The translations under genes and the position numbers were made by a program. A stretch of DNA of 43,761 bases from Seleniivibrio sp. (GTDB lineage Bacteria > Chrysiogenota > Deferribacteres > Deferribacterales > Geovibrionaceae): assembly GCF_021209385.1 (NCBI RefSeq), contig NZ_JAJOIL010000002.1, positions 1-43,761 of the forward strand, given 5' to 3'. The notes under the pieces were generated by a model. That model saw only the letters and a program-made list of their open reading frames with translations, did not search any database and had not been told where the DNA came from. Below, one piece after another: positions 34,492 through 43,205 of this stretch. The number at the start of each line of letters is the position of its first letter. The first letter of the stretch is position 1.

Positions 34492-35901
34492 TTGTTTGAC
34501 CTGACAGGATTCAACCCCTCCATTCTGATAATAGACGACGAGAAAGAGGAACTGACAGCTTATAAGTTTCTGCTTGAATCAATGGGGCTTAAAGATATTA
34601 CAACCCTTGACGACAGCAGGAATGTTCTTGATACACTTGAAAAACTCGATTCTCCCGTTGTGTTTCTCGACCTCAACATGCCGAAAAAGAGCGGCAAAGA
34701 GGTTCTGAAAGAGATCAAGGAGCGTCTTCCGCAGGTTCCGGTTATAATCTGCACTGCGAACAGCGACCTTGAAACCGCTGTGGAGTGCCTTAAGCTCGGC
34801 GCACACGACTATCTTGTTAAACCTATAAGTGTCAGCACTTTCGGTTCAGCGCTGAGAAACGCCAGCGAGATAGGTTCACTCCGTTCGGAACTCCTTTCAC
34901 TTAAAAGGATCGGTACGGATACAGGACTTAAAACTCCAGAAAACTTCAAAAGCCTTGTCACATGCAGCGGCATAATGACGGGCATATTTCAGTATATAGA
35001 ATCCATTGCGAAAAGCGGTCAGCCGGTGCTGGTTCTCGGTGAGACAGGTGCAGGCAAGGAGCTGATAGCCAAGGCTGTTCACGATTCCAGCGGGCTGAAC
35101 GGCGAATTCGTCGCCGTGGACGTTTCAGGGCTTGATGATTCGCTGTTCTCCGACACCCTGTTCGGTCACGCAAAGGGCGCGTATACAGGTGCTGACAGCA
35201 CCCGTCCGGGGCTTGTGGAGCGTGCGGCGGGCGGAACGATATTCCTTGACGAGATAGGCGATCTTAACGAGACCTCGCAGGTGAAGCTTCTGCGTCTTAT
35301 GCAGGAGCGGATATACTATCCTCTCGGTTCGGATAAGCCCAAACAGTGTCAGGCGCGGATAATCGCCGCGACAAACAAAGATCTGAACGCTATGACCGTT
35401 GCCGGCGGCACATTCCGCCGCGACCTTTATTACAGACTCAGCACACATCTTATAAAACTGCCTTCACTGCGGGAACGCAAAGAGGATATTCCCCTTCTGA
35501 CGGAATATCTTGCGGAAGAAGCGGCAAAAGGAATGGGCAAAACTACGCCTGTTTTCAGCCCGCAGACGATGCGTATGCTCATGGGACACGATTTCCCCGG
35601 CAATATCAGAGAGCTGAAAACCTATATCTATGACGCAGTTGCGAGGTGCAATTCCGAAGTTATGGAGGACAGGTTCATAGCCGACAGGCTGGGTGAGCTC
35701 ACGCGGGAGCAGACTGTACAGATTCTATCCGGCGAGCCTCTGGAGCAGATATTCGGTCATTTCCCCACCCTTGAGGAAATCACCCAATATGCTGTTACAT
35801 CGGCGATGAAGTCAGCAAATAATAATCAGTCGCAGGCGGCGAAGCTTCTGGGCATCTCCAAACAGGCGCTCAACAAACGTATTCAGAAACGCGGACACTG
35901 A
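34492..35901 (+). CDS. NtrC-family response regulator (sigma-54 activator)
   Basis: A 469-residue partner of the preceding kinase. The TTG start at 34492 has AGAGGA five bases upstream. The receiver domain has the acidic pair D15/D16, phosphoacceptor D60 ('VVFLDLNMP') and K110. The AAA+ domain has Walker A GETGAGKE (183-190), the sigma-54 contact loop as GAYTGA (229-234; Y for the usual F) and Walker B '[12 protein letters not shown]'. The C-terminal Fis-type HTH is '[19 protein letters not shown]'. The palindrome GGTCAA-N6-TTGACC before the two following catabolic genes, each with a -24/-12 promoter, is its probable binding site. Confidence 0.92.
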   Translation: MFDLTGFNPSILIIDDEKEELTAYKFLLESMGLKDITTLDDSRNVLDTLEKLDSPVVFLDLNMPKKSGKEVLKEIKERLPQVPVIICTANSDLETAVECLKLGAHDYLVKPISVSTFGSALRNASEIGSLRSELLSLKRIGTDTGLKTPENFKSLVTCSGIMTGIFQYIESIAKSGQPVLVLGETGAGKELIAKAVHDSSGLNGEFVAVDVSGLDDSLFSDTLFGHAKGAYTGADSTRPGLVERAAGGTIFLDEIGDLNETSQVKLLRLMQERIYYPLGSDKPKQCQARIIAATNKDLNAMTVAGGTFRRDLYYRLSTHLIKLPSLRERKEDIPLLTEYLAEEAAKGMGKTTPVFSPQTMRMLMGHDFPGNIRELKTYIYDAVARCNSEVMEDRFIADRLGELTREQTVQILSGEPLEQIFGHFPTLEEITQYAVTSAMKSANNNQSQAAKLLGISKQALNKRIQKRGH

Positions 35902-35922
35902 TAGATTACTAATGTCAACCAC

Positions 35923-35944
35923 GGGGTCAATAAAAGTTGACCCC
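35923..35944. promoter_or_regulatory. Probable enhancer site upstream of the aldehyde dehydrogenase
   Basis: GGGGTCAA-TAAAAG-TTGACCCC is a perfect palindrome with 8-bp arms, flanked on each side by a further GTCAA word (35914 and 35946). It lies 47 bases before the -24 element. The core is the same as the site at 37659-37676. Confidence 0.75.
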
Positions 35945-35990
35945 CGTCAACTATAACTGCCGCAAAACCACTGTTTCAATACCTTTTTTC

Positions 35991-36006
35991 TGGCACTGTT
36001 CTTGCG
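35991..36006 (+). promoter_or_regulatory. Sigma-54 (-24/-12) promoter of the aldehyde dehydrogenase gene
   Basis: TGGCACT-GTTC-TTGCG has GG at 35992-35993 and GC at 36004-36005, the required spacing. The gene starts 35 bases later. Confidence 0.85.
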
Positions 36007-36040
36007 TCCTTTTCCTCCATCAGATTTCATGAGGTGAACG

Positions 36041-37465
36041 ATGAAGCATTATAAAACTTTGATCGGAGGGGAGTGGGTCGATTCCGCCAAAAAACTTGAA
36101 GTGAAGAACAAGTATAACAACGAAGTCTTCGCCGACGTTCCCGTTGCGGACGAGAAAGAGACTCAGAGAGCCATAGACATAGCCGAAGAGGCTTTCAAAA
36201 CTTTCAGAAAATGCCCCGCACACAAAAGGTCGGAGATACTTGAAAAAACAGCCGACATCATCCTTGCCAGAAAGGAAGAAATTGCGGAGATAATATCAAA
36301 AGAAGCGGGAAAAGCATGGAAATTTTCCATGAACGAGGTTTACCGCAGTGCGGAAACCTTTAAATTTGCCGCGGAAGAGGCGAAAAGAGTACACGGCGAA
36401 ACCATTCCCGTGGATGCCAGCGCATTCGGTGAGAACCGCGTGGGCTATTTCATCAGAGAACCTCTGGGAGTTATCGGAGCCATCACTCCTTTCAACTTCC
36501 CGCTGAACCTTGTTGCGCACAAGGTCGCACCTGCCATTGCAACTGCGAACACGGTTGTTCTGAAACCGGCGTCCAGCACTCCTTTGTCTTCAATCATCCT
36601 TGCCGAAATAATGGAGGAGGCAGGACTGCCCGCAGGTGTTCTTAACGTTGTCATCGGTTCCGGCGGCACAGTTGGCGACACCATCGTGGCAAGCCCCAAA
36701 TGCAAGAAGATAACCTTCACAGGTTCACCCGGCGTCGGCGATCAGATAATCAAAAAAGCGGGTATCAAAAAGGTCACTCTTGAGCTTGGCAACAACTCCG
36801 CAACGCTCATTGAAGCCGATGCGGATATCGAAAAAGCCGCCGCAAGATGCGTCGTCAGCGCGTTTTCAAACTCAGGACAGGTGTGCATCTCACTCCAGAG
36901 AATATACGTTAACAGAAAAGTTGCAGAAGAGTTTTCTAAGGTTTTTGTAGAAAAGACGAAAGCTCTCGTTGTGGGCGATCCCATGGATGCGGCTTGTGAC
37001 GTTGGGCCCATGATAGACGGCAAAGAGCTTAAACGTATCGAGGAATGGGTGAACGAGGCGGTTGCTCAGGGCGCTGTGCTCGCCGCAGGCGGAAAGGTCA
37101 ACGGCAACATCTTTGAACCGACAGTGCTCACAAACGTCACCGAGGATATGAAGGTAATGTGTATGGAGACCTTCGCGCCCGTTGTGTCCATCGTTGCATA
37201 CGATAATTTCAGCGATGCAATCAAACGCGTGAACGATTCCGACTTCGGGCTTCAGGCTGGCGTTTACACCAGAGATATTAACAAGATAATGGAGGCTGTG
37301 GAAGACCTTGAAGTTGGCGGCGTTATGATTAACGACACTGCAACGTTCAGAGTTGACCATCTGCCCTATGGCGGAAACAAACTTTCAGGTCTCGGACGGG
37401 AAGGCGTGCGCTTTGCCATGGAGGACATGACAAGCATCAAAATGGTGATGATAAACAGAAACTGA
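36041..37465 (+). CDS. NAD(P)-dependent aldehyde dehydrogenase (probable succinate-semialdehyde dehydrogenase)
   Basis: Oxidises an aldehyde to the acid, 474 residues. Catalytic C282 is in 'NSGQVCISLQR', general base E248 in 'VTLELGNNSA' (ELGN where ELGG is common), oxyanion N152 in 'TPFNFPLN'. The C-terminal 'GGNKLSGLGREGVRFAMEDMT' matches the lactaldehyde/succinate-semialdehyde branch. The gene has its own sigma-54 promoter, follows the NtrC-type regulator, and precedes a GABA-type aminotransferase. These neighbours make succinate semialdehyde (or glutarate semialdehyde) the best guess; the sequence alone does not prove it. A strong terminator ends it. Confidence 0.88.
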   Translation: MKHYKTLIGGEWVDSAKKLEVKNKYNNEVFADVPVADEKETQRAIDIAEEAFKTFRKCPAHKRSEILEKTADIILARKEEIAEIISKEAGKAWKFSMNEVYRSAETFKFAAEEAKRVHGETIPVDASAFGENRVGYFIREPLGVIGAITPFNFPLNLVAHKVAPAIATANTVVLKPASSTPLSSIILAEIMEEAGLPAGVLNVVIGSGGTVGDTIVASPKCKKITFTGSPGVGDQIIKKAGIKKVTLELGNNSATLIEADADIEKAAARCVVSAFSNSGQVCISLQRIYVNRKVAEEFSKVFVEKTKALVVGDPMDAACDVGPMIDGKELKRIEEWVNEAVAQGAVLAAGGKVNGNIFEPTVLTNVTEDMKVMCMETFAPVVSIVAYDNFSDAIKRVNDSDFGLQAGVYTRDINKIMEAVEDLEVGGVMINDTATFRVDHLPYGGNKLSGLGREGVRFAMEDMTSIKMVMINRN

Positions 37466-37470
37466 TAAGA

Positions 37471-37552
37471 GAATGAGATCGCTTCGGGTATACGACCCTC
37501 GCGAAGACGGAAAAAGTAAGTCTCTGCGAGCGGAGCGAAGCAGTCTCATCAG
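37471..37552. repeat. Dispersed palindromic element, copy B
   Basis: The ends are inverted repeats: GAGATCGCTTCG near 37475 and CGAAGCAGTCTC near 37547. The centre has a second stem, CTCGCGAAGAC with GTCTCTGCGAG. The same left end, stem and right end occur in copy A (15028-15204). It sits directly after the dehydrogenase stop codon and holds no gene. Confidence 0.65.
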
Positions 37553-37594
37553 GATAAACAAACTTAACTGCACGAAAGTCAACCCGTGCATTTC

Positions 37595-37627
37595 GCCCCG
37601 TTATCGGACAGGTAACGGGGCTTTTTT
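37595..37627 (+). terminator. Rho-independent terminator after the aldehyde dehydrogenase
   Basis: GCCCCGTTA (37595-37603) pairs with TAACGGGGC (37613-37621), followed by six T residues. It makes the aminotransferase dependent on its own promoter. Confidence 0.92.
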
Positions 37628-37658
37628 ACGTCAATTTTTGTTTATTTTCCGGTCTGCG

Positions 37659-37697
37659 GGTCAATTATTGTTGACCTGCACTTCAATAAAAATTGAC
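37659..37697. promoter_or_regulatory. Tandem enhancer sites upstream of the aminotransferase
   Basis: A perfect GGTCAA-N6-TTGACC palindrome lies at 37659-37676. A weaker copy, TTCAA-N6-TTGAC, lies at 37682-37697 with the same spacing. They are about 90 and 65 bases upstream of the -24 element. The core equals the site before the dehydrogenase, which supports control of both by one regulator. Confidence 0.75.
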
Positions 37698-37747
37698 ACA
37701 AATGGGTCTGGTTGAAAAAATATTTTATTTATTAATATCTTATCTTG

Positions 37748-37763
37748 TGGCATGGGCGTTGCT
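37748..37763 (+). promoter_or_regulatory. Sigma-54 (-24/-12) promoter of the aminotransferase
   Basis: TGGCATG-GGCG-TTGCT has GG at 37749-37750 and GC at 37761-37762. The in-frame ATG at 37752 lies inside this element, which rules it out as the start. Confidence 0.85.
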
Positions 37764-37802
37764 TTAACGGATTTAAATAACATCAAATCCTTGGAGGATA
37801 CT

Positions 37803-39149
37803 ATGCTGAAAGGCGACGAACTGGCGCAGATATCTGCACCCCAAAGCGAAAAGACAAAAGAACTGCTCCGCAAGAAAGAGGCGTACGTTGCGGCTGGCAT
37901 AAGCGCTTCCGTACCGATTTTTATCAAACAGGCTAAGGGCGCTGTTATCGAGGACATCGACGGCAACCGCTATATAGATTTCTATGCCGGAATAGGCGTT
38001 ACCACCGCAGGGCACTGCCCCGAACCCGTCGTTGCGGCTGTTAAGGAGCAGGCGGAAAACCTCATCCACTCCTGTTTCATGGTCTCAATGTATGATTCCT
38101 ACGTTGAGCTTTCCAAAAAGCTCACTGAGATAGCACCGGGAAATTTCGAAAAGAAGGCGATGCTTGTTAACAGCGGCGCGGAAGCCGTTGAAAACGCCGT
38201 TAAGATAGCCAGAGCATACACAGGCAGACAGGGCGTTATCTGTTTCGAGTCCGCTTTCCACGGACGCACACTGCTCACAATGTCACTCACCAGCAAAGTG
38301 AAACCCTATAAACACGGCTTCGGTCCCTATGCGCCCGAAGTTTACAAGGTTCCGTTCCCCAACCTTTACAGAGGTCAGCTCCACGTCGGCAAAGAGAACG
38401 CGGTGAAGGCATACCTTGACTACTTCGAAAGGTTCTTCGCGGCGGAGGTTGACCCTTCGCACATCGCCGCAATCATCATCGAACCTGTTCAGGGTGAGGG
38501 CGGATTTAACGTCACACCCAAAGAATATATGAAAGGGCTTCGCGAAATATGCGACAAACACGGCATCCTGCTTATTGCGGACGAGGTTCAGACGGGCTTC
38601 TGCCGCACAGGAAAGATGTTCGCTATGGATCATTACGACATTTCTCCCGACCTTGTCACCATGGCTAAGTCAATCGCATCCGGTATGCCCCTTTCGGCAG
38701 TTGTGGGACGCAGAGACGTTATGGATTCAGTCGGCGCGGGACGCATCGGCGGCACATACGGCGGCAACCCTGTTGCGTGCAAAGCGGCGCTTGCGACCAT
38801 TAAATATATGGAAGACGAGAAACTCGCCGACAAATCAGCAGACCTCGGCGAAAGGATAGTGGAGCGCGTTAAGGCACTTCAGGCTGAGTTTCCCGTGATA
38901 GGCGATGTTCGCAACCTCGGCAGCATGATAGGTATCGAGTTCATCAAAGACGAAACCACAAAGGAACCCGACAAATACAGCGTCACATCGATAATAGCTG
39001 AATGCCAGAAGGACGGTCTGCTGCTCATCGGCGCGGGTATCTTCGGCAACGTTATCCGTATGCTTCCCCCTGTTGTACTTACAGACGCGCAGTTCGGTCA
39101 GGCAATGAGCATATTCGAAAAAGCAGTACGCAAGGTGCTGAGTAAGTAA
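37803..39149 (+). CDS. gabT: 4-aminobutyrate-type class III aminotransferase
   Basis: A PLP-dependent omega-amino acid transaminase of 448 residues. ATG 37803 is preceded by GGAGG (37793-37797). The active site is complete: 'NSGAEAVENAVKIAR', D260 in 'LLIADEVQTGFCRTG' contacting the PLP ring, and Schiff-base K289 in 'MAKSIASGMPLSAV'. The family moves the amino group of GABA or a related compound to 2-oxoglutarate, yielding a semialdehyde for the dehydrogenase encoded upstream. GABA, 5-aminovalerate or a similar substrate would fit. It is followed by a hairpin and then the second Liv importer. Confidence 0.9.
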   Translation: MLKGDELAQISAPQSEKTKELLRKKEAYVAAGISASVPIFIKQAKGAVIEDIDGNRYIDFYAGIGVTTAGHCPEPVVAAVKEQAENLIHSCFMVSMYDSYVELSKKLTEIAPGNFEKKAMLVNSGAEAVENAVKIARAYTGRQGVICFESAFHGRTLLTMSLTSKVKPYKHGFGPYAPEVYKVPFPNLYRGQLHVGKENAVKAYLDYFERFFAAEVDPSHIAAIIIEPVQGEGGFNVTPKEYMKGLREICDKHGILLIADEVQTGFCRTGKMFAMDHYDISPDLVTMAKSIASGMPLSAVVGRRDVMDSVGAGRIGGTYGGNPVACKAALATIKYMEDEKLADKSADLGERIVERVKALQAEFPVIGDVRNLGSMIGIEFIKDETTKEPDKYSVTSIIAECQKDGLLLIGAGIFGNVIRMLPPVVLTDAQFGQAMSIFEKAVRKVLSK

Positions 39150-39165
39150 CTGAAAAATAAGTGTA

Positions 39166-39206
39166 AATCCCCCTAACCCCCTTTTAAAAAGGGGGGATTA
39201 GGGGGT
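39166..39206. repeat. C-rich/G-rich long inverted repeat
   Basis: A C5-TAA-C-rich left arm (39166-39185) pairs with a G-rich right arm (39186-39206), giving 17 or more base pairs with one mismatch and almost no loop. No T-run follows. Hairpins of this AATCCCCCTAAC type occur between genes in many bacteria. It lies between the aminotransferase and the livK2 ribosome site and may reduce read-through or protect a transcript end. Confidence 0.7.
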
Positions 39207-39251
39207 CTCATTACCGCTTTATGGCGGTGAAAATAAAAAGGAGGGTATTCT

Positions 39252-40490
39252 ATGAATCTGAAGAAATTCATCGTTCCTGCCGTTGTACTGGCAATGGGAA
39301 CAGCATCTTTTTCTGCTTACGCTGCGGAAAAAGTGGTCAAGATAGGTAACATACTCCCCCTGTCCGGACCTTCGGCATCCGTTGGTATTCAGGGCAAACA
39401 GGCAAGGGAAATGGCTGTTGACGAGATCAACAAAGCAGGTGGTATCAAGGCACTCGGCGGTGCTAAGCTGAAACTTCTCTTTGCCGACAGCAAAGGCGAT
39501 CCCACAACAGGCGTTACTGAGACTGAACGCTTCATCAGCACCGAAAAAGTCAGCATCGTCACAGGCGCCTGGAACTCATCCGTAACCTATCCCTCGACTC
39601 AGGTTGCCGAAAGATACGGGGTTCCCTTCGTTGTGCCCGTGTCTGTCCGCGACACTATAACAGAGAGAGGCTTCAAAAACGTGTTCCGCATCGCAGCGAA
39701 AGACTCATGGTGGACACGCGACCAGTTCCGCTTCCTTTCCGATATGCAGAAAGAATTTAAAACCCCCATTAAAAAAGTTGCTTTTGTTTATGAAAACGGC
39801 GACTGGGGAACAGGTTTCGCTGAGAAATGGCGTGAACTTGCGAAGGCTGCCGGATATCAGGTTGTTCTTGATGAACCCTATCCCAGCACAGCAAGCGACC
39901 TTACCCCCGTTGTTCTTAAACTGAAACGCTCCAACCCCGACGTTGTCTTCATGACTTCAAACGCGGCTGACGCGATTCTTCTTACAAAGACAATGACCGA
40001 CCTCAAGGTCAACGTTAAAGCCATTGTAACATCCGGCGGCGGACACGCAGACCCTTCATATCTGGCGGCTGTGGGCAAGAGTGCTGAATATCTGTTCGAC
40101 ATCGTCGAGTGGGAGACAGACCTCAACAGACCCGGTCTGAAAGAGACAAACGAAAAGTTCAAAAAACTCTACGGATATAACCTCACAGGTGAAGCTGTTG
40201 ACGCATACGCTTCCATGTACCTCGTCAAAGACGTTCTGGAAAGAGCAAAATCAACAGACCCCAACGCTCTGCGCGCGGCTCTTGCATCCACAAACCTTTG
40301 CGGCGGCAAAACAGGTCTTCTGGCATACAACTGTATCCAGTTTGACCAGACAGGGCAGAACAGGAACGCAAGCCTTGTCATTGTTCAGGTGAGAAGCGGC
40401 AAAGACGGCAAGATGGAGAGAATCACCGTATGGCCTAAAAACGTCAGAAGGGCGGGATATAAAGTGGTATTCCCCCAACCGAATAAATAA
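39252..40490 (+). CDS. livK: Amino-acid ABC transporter substrate-binding protein (LivK family), second system
   Basis: Periplasmic receptor, 412 residues. GGAGG precedes ATG 39252. The signal peptide ends near residue 25 ('SAYAAEK'). The binding fold opens with 'IGNILPLSGPSASVGIQGKQ' and carries 'GAWNSSVTYPSTQVAERYGVPFVVP', the region that usually contacts ligand (quoted in part). A possible disulphide pair lies near the C terminus in 'LCGGKTGLLAYNC'. It clearly differs from the first receptor, so another ligand is likely. Its position after gabT suggests GABA or a related amine (inference). Confidence 0.93.
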   Translation: MNLKKFIVPAVVLAMGTASFSAYAAEKVVKIGNILPLSGPSASVGIQGKQAREMAVDEINKAGGIKALGGAKLKLLFADSKGDPTTGVTETERFISTEKVSIVTGAWNSSVTYPSTQVAERYGVPFVVPVSVRDTITERGFKNVFRIAAKDSWWTRDQFRFLSDMQKEFKTPIKKVAFVYENGDWGTGFAEKWRELAKAAGYQVVLDEPYPSTASDLTPVVLKLKRSNPDVVFMTSNAADAILLTKTMTDLKVNVKAIVTSGGGHADPSYLAAVGKSAEYLFDIVEWETDLNRPGLKETNEKFKKLYGYNLTGEAVDAYASMYLVKDVLERAKSTDPNALRAALASTNLCGGKTGLLAYNCIQFDQTGQNRNASLVIVQVRSGKDGKMERITVWPKNVRRAGYKVVFPQPNK

Positions 40491-40504
40491 GAACCATTCA
40501 TAGA

Positions 40505-40545
40505 ACGGGTCGGGGGAGACTTTTACCCCCCTGACCCGTGTTTTT
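40505..40545 (+). terminator. Attenuating hairpin between livK2 and livH2
   Basis: ACGGGTC plus G5 (40505-40516) pairs with C5/GACCCGT (about 40527-40539), followed by G and five T residues. It occupies the same operon position as the terminator after livK1 and probably sets a higher receptor-to-permease ratio. Confidence 0.82.
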
Positions 40546-40560
40546 ACGGGAGTTATTATT

Positions 40561-41445
40561 ATGATCGGCTATATAGAATCCGTCATCAACGGCATACTCA
40601 TGGGTTCGATTTACGGACTCACTGCGGTGGGGCTTACCCTGATATTCGGGGTGATGAAGGTGGTAAACTTTGCTCACGGCTCAATCCTCATGGTGGGGAT
40701 GTTCGCTGCATACTGGTTTATTACGCTGACAGGGGTTAACCCCTATCTGGCGCTTGTGGTTGTTGTACCTCTGCTCTATTTCTTCGGTTATTATATGCAG
40801 AAGATCGTCATTAAACCCATCTTTGAAGCTGAAAAGCATGTCAGAGAGCCTATCACTGTCATCATAGTCACAACGGGTATCTGGTATGTTCTGGACAACC
40901 TTGCTCTGCTGGTTTTCGGTGCGGAGTTCCGCGTTGCTCAGACATCCGTCACAGGCAAAATGGTTGAAGTGGCAGAGATGTATTTTCCGCTGGCAAAGAT
41001 AATCGGCACAGGGATAACACTTCTGCTGGGCGTATACCTTTACTGGTTCCTCAAACACTCGCGTATGGGAAAAGCTGTGCGCGCAACGAGCCTTGACAGG
41101 GAGGCGGCAACCCTTATGGGCATCAAACAGAGCCGCATATACAACATCGTATTCGGTATGGGCTGCGCCTGCTGCGGCGTTGCGGCTTGCGTTCTTGTCC
41201 CTTTCTATTATGTATATCCGACGGTTGGCGTTCCGTTTGACATAAAGGCTTTTGTAATAGTCGTTCTCGGCGGTCTGGGGAGCATCCCCGGCGCGATACT
41301 GGGCGGCGTGATCATCGGTATCATAGAGACCGTGGGCGCACAGTTTATGGCGGCGACATGGACGGAAATGCTTATATATGCGTTTTTCCTTGTGGTTCTG
41401 TTTGTTAAACCTTCCGGTCTCTTCGGTCTGAGACAGGATTATTAA
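40561..41445 (+). CDS. livH: Liv-type ABC transporter permease LivH, second system
   Basis: Inner-membrane permease of 294 residues with eight or so helices. The N terminus reads 'INGILMGSIYGLTAVGLTLI' then 'MKVVNFAHGS', and 'GGLGSIPGAILGG' lies near the C terminus. A GGGAG ribosome site lies just after the attenuator hairpin. It is followed 12 bases later by livM. Intact. Confidence 0.93.
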   Translation: MIGYIESVINGILMGSIYGLTAVGLTLIFGVMKVVNFAHGSILMVGMFAAYWFITLTGVNPYLALVVVVPLLYFFGYYMQKIVIKPIFEAEKHVREPITVIIVTTGIWYVLDNLALLVFGAEFRVAQTSVTGKMVEVAEMYFPLAKIIGTGITLLLGVYLYWFLKHSRMGKAVRATSLDREAATLMGIKQSRIYNIVFGMGCACCGVAACVLVPFYYVYPTVGVPFDIKAFVIVVLGGLGSIPGAILGGVIIGIIETVGAQFMAATWTEMLIYAFFLVVLFVKPSGLFGLRQDY

Positions 41446-41457
41446 GGGGGCGCACAG

Positions 41458-42471
41458 ATGAAATTTCTAAGCAACGTACCGACAACACATAAAGTATTCG
41501 CGGCGCTTGTTCTGGCTGTGCTCTACGCACTGCCGCTGTTTGTTACAAGCCCTGTTATGTTACAGATATTCATACTTATATTCTTCTATGCGTATCTGAC
41601 CTCTTCATGGAACTTCGTTGGCGGTTTCGCAGGGGTTCTGCCTCTGGGGCACTCCGCATTTGTTGGACTTGGCGCTTATACGTCAACGCTTCTTTATCTC
41701 ACATACAACATCAGCCCGTGGATAGGCATGATAGCGGGCGGCATCGTGGCGGCGGCGTTCGGTCTGCTCATCGGTCTGCCGACACTGAAACTGCGCGGCG
41801 CATATTTCGCCCTTGCAACCATTGCGTTTGCCGAGGGTCTGCGCGTTCTGGTGGAAAATATCGAAAAACTCGGTTCTTTCGAGGTTCGCGGTCCCAAGGG
41901 TCTGCTCATCAACCTTGTGGGCAACTCGTTCAGGGATTTTCAGTTTCTCAGCAAGGTTCCCTATTATTACATAATACTCACCATGCTTGTACTGGTGCTG
42001 ATACTGACCTTTTTTATGATGCGGTCAAAGGTGGGCTACTACCTTGCTGCCGGTGGCGAAGAACCGGAAGCTGCGGAGGCGCTTGGTATCAAGGTTTCAA
42101 AATATAAGCTCATCGCAATGGCGATAAGCTGCTTTCTCACAGCTCTTGGCGGTACTTTCTATGCCCAGCTCGTGCTGTATTTCTATCCGAAATCCATCAT
42201 GGGGCTTGATATGTCCTATGAAATCGCTTTCATCGCCCTCATAGGCGGCAGAAGTACAATCTTAGGTCCCGTTCTCGGCGCGTTCCTTCTGCGTCCGGTT
42301 GGTGAGCTTACGAGGATATACCTCGGCGATACGCTCCCCGGTCTGCACCTCATCATCTTTGGTCTGGTGCTCATAATCGTTATGCGCTATCAACCGCGTG
42401 GGCTTGTTGAGCCTGTGTCAAAATGGCTTACCGCTATTTTTGACCGCATTGAGAACAGGAGGAGGGCGTAA
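41458..42471 (+). CDS. livM: Liv-type ABC transporter permease LivM, second system
   Basis: Second permease, 337 residues, slightly longer than its paralogue at 2587 because of an extended N terminus and a charged C-terminal tail. The family segments 'SSWNFVGGFAGVLPLGHSAF' and 'LKLRGAYFALATIAFAEGLR' are present. It ends two bases before livG. Intact. Confidence 0.93.
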   Translation: MKFLSNVPTTHKVFAALVLAVLYALPLFVTSPVMLQIFILIFFYAYLTSSWNFVGGFAGVLPLGHSAFVGLGAYTSTLLYLTYNISPWIGMIAGGIVAAAFGLLIGLPTLKLRGAYFALATIAFAEGLRVLVENIEKLGSFEVRGPKGLLINLVGNSFRDFQFLSKVPYYYIILTMLVLVLILTFFMMRSKVGYYLAAGGEEPEAAEALGIKVSKYKLIAMAISCFLTALGGTFYAQLVLYFYPKSIMGLDMSYEIAFIALIGGRSTILGPVLGAFLLRPVGELTRIYLGDTLPGLHLIIFGLVLIIVMRYQPRGLVEPVSKWLTAIFDRIENRRRA

Positions 42472-42473
42472 TC

Positions 42474-43205
42474 ATGGCACTTTTGGAAGTTAAAGGCGTA
42501 ACGAAGCAGTTCGGCGGTCTCACGGCGGTCAACAATGTGGATATGGAAGTGCAGGAGGGGCAGATTGTCGGGATCATAGGACCCAACGGTGCAGGCAAAA
42601 CGACCCTTTTCAGCTGCATAGCCGGTTCACACGTTCCCACTAAAGGGAGCATAAAATTCAACGGAACAGAGATTGCGGGCAAAAGACCCTATGACATATG
42701 CAAACTGGGCGTGACCAGAACCTTTCAGGTGGTTAAGCCCTTCGCAAACAAAACCGTGCTCTATAACACAACCGTCGGCGCTTTCGCAAAGACCAACAGA
42801 CTGGACGTTGCGGAAGAGAAGGCGATGGAGGTTCTTAAACTCATCGACCTTTACGACAAAAAGGACGTTCCCGCAAAGAACCTCACTCTGCCGGAACGTA
42901 AAAGGCTTGAGCTTGCCAGAGCGCTGGCAACAGAGCCTAAGCTGCTGCTGCTGGACGAGGTTATGGCAGGGCTGCGTCCCTCCGAAGTGGCGGAGATGCT
43001 GCCCGTTATCCGCAAGATAAACTCCGTGGGCGTTTCGATAGTTATCGTCGAGCACATAATGCAGGCGATAATGAACCTGTCGGAGCAAGTGTACGTTATC
43101 AATTTCGGTAAGAAGATAGCCGAGGGAGACCCCCATAAGGTGGTCGCCGAGGAAGAGGTTATCAAAGCCTATCTGGGGGATGAATATGTCGCTAATAGCC
43201 ATTGA
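42474..43205 (+). CDS. livG: Liv-type ABC transporter ATP-binding protein LivG, second system
   Basis: ATPase of 243 residues with Walker A GPNGAGKTT, a relaxed signature 'LTLPERKRLELARAL', Walker B 'LLLLDEVMAGL' and H-switch 'IVEHIMQAI'. It overlaps the interrupted livF by 20 bases. As its ATPase partner is broken, the complex may depend on a foreign LivF, for example the one at 4240. Confidence 0.93.
   Translation: MALLEVKGVTKQFGGLTAVNNVDMEVQEGQIVGIIGPNGAGKTTLFSCIAGSHVPTKGSIKFNGTEIAGKRPYDICKLGVTRTFQVVKPFANKTVLYNTTVGAFAKTNRLDVAEEKAMEVLKLIDLYDKKDVPAKNLTLPERKRLELARALATEPKLLLLDEVMAGLRPSEVAEMLPVIRKINSVGVSIVIVEHIMQAIMNLSEQVYVINFGKKIAEGDPHKVVAEEEVIKAYLGDEYVANSH

Noticed and set aside
37752-37802. 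Upstream ATG for the aminotransferase gene
   Set aside because: It falls within the sigma-54 promoter; ATG 37803 has a GGAGG site at correct spacing.
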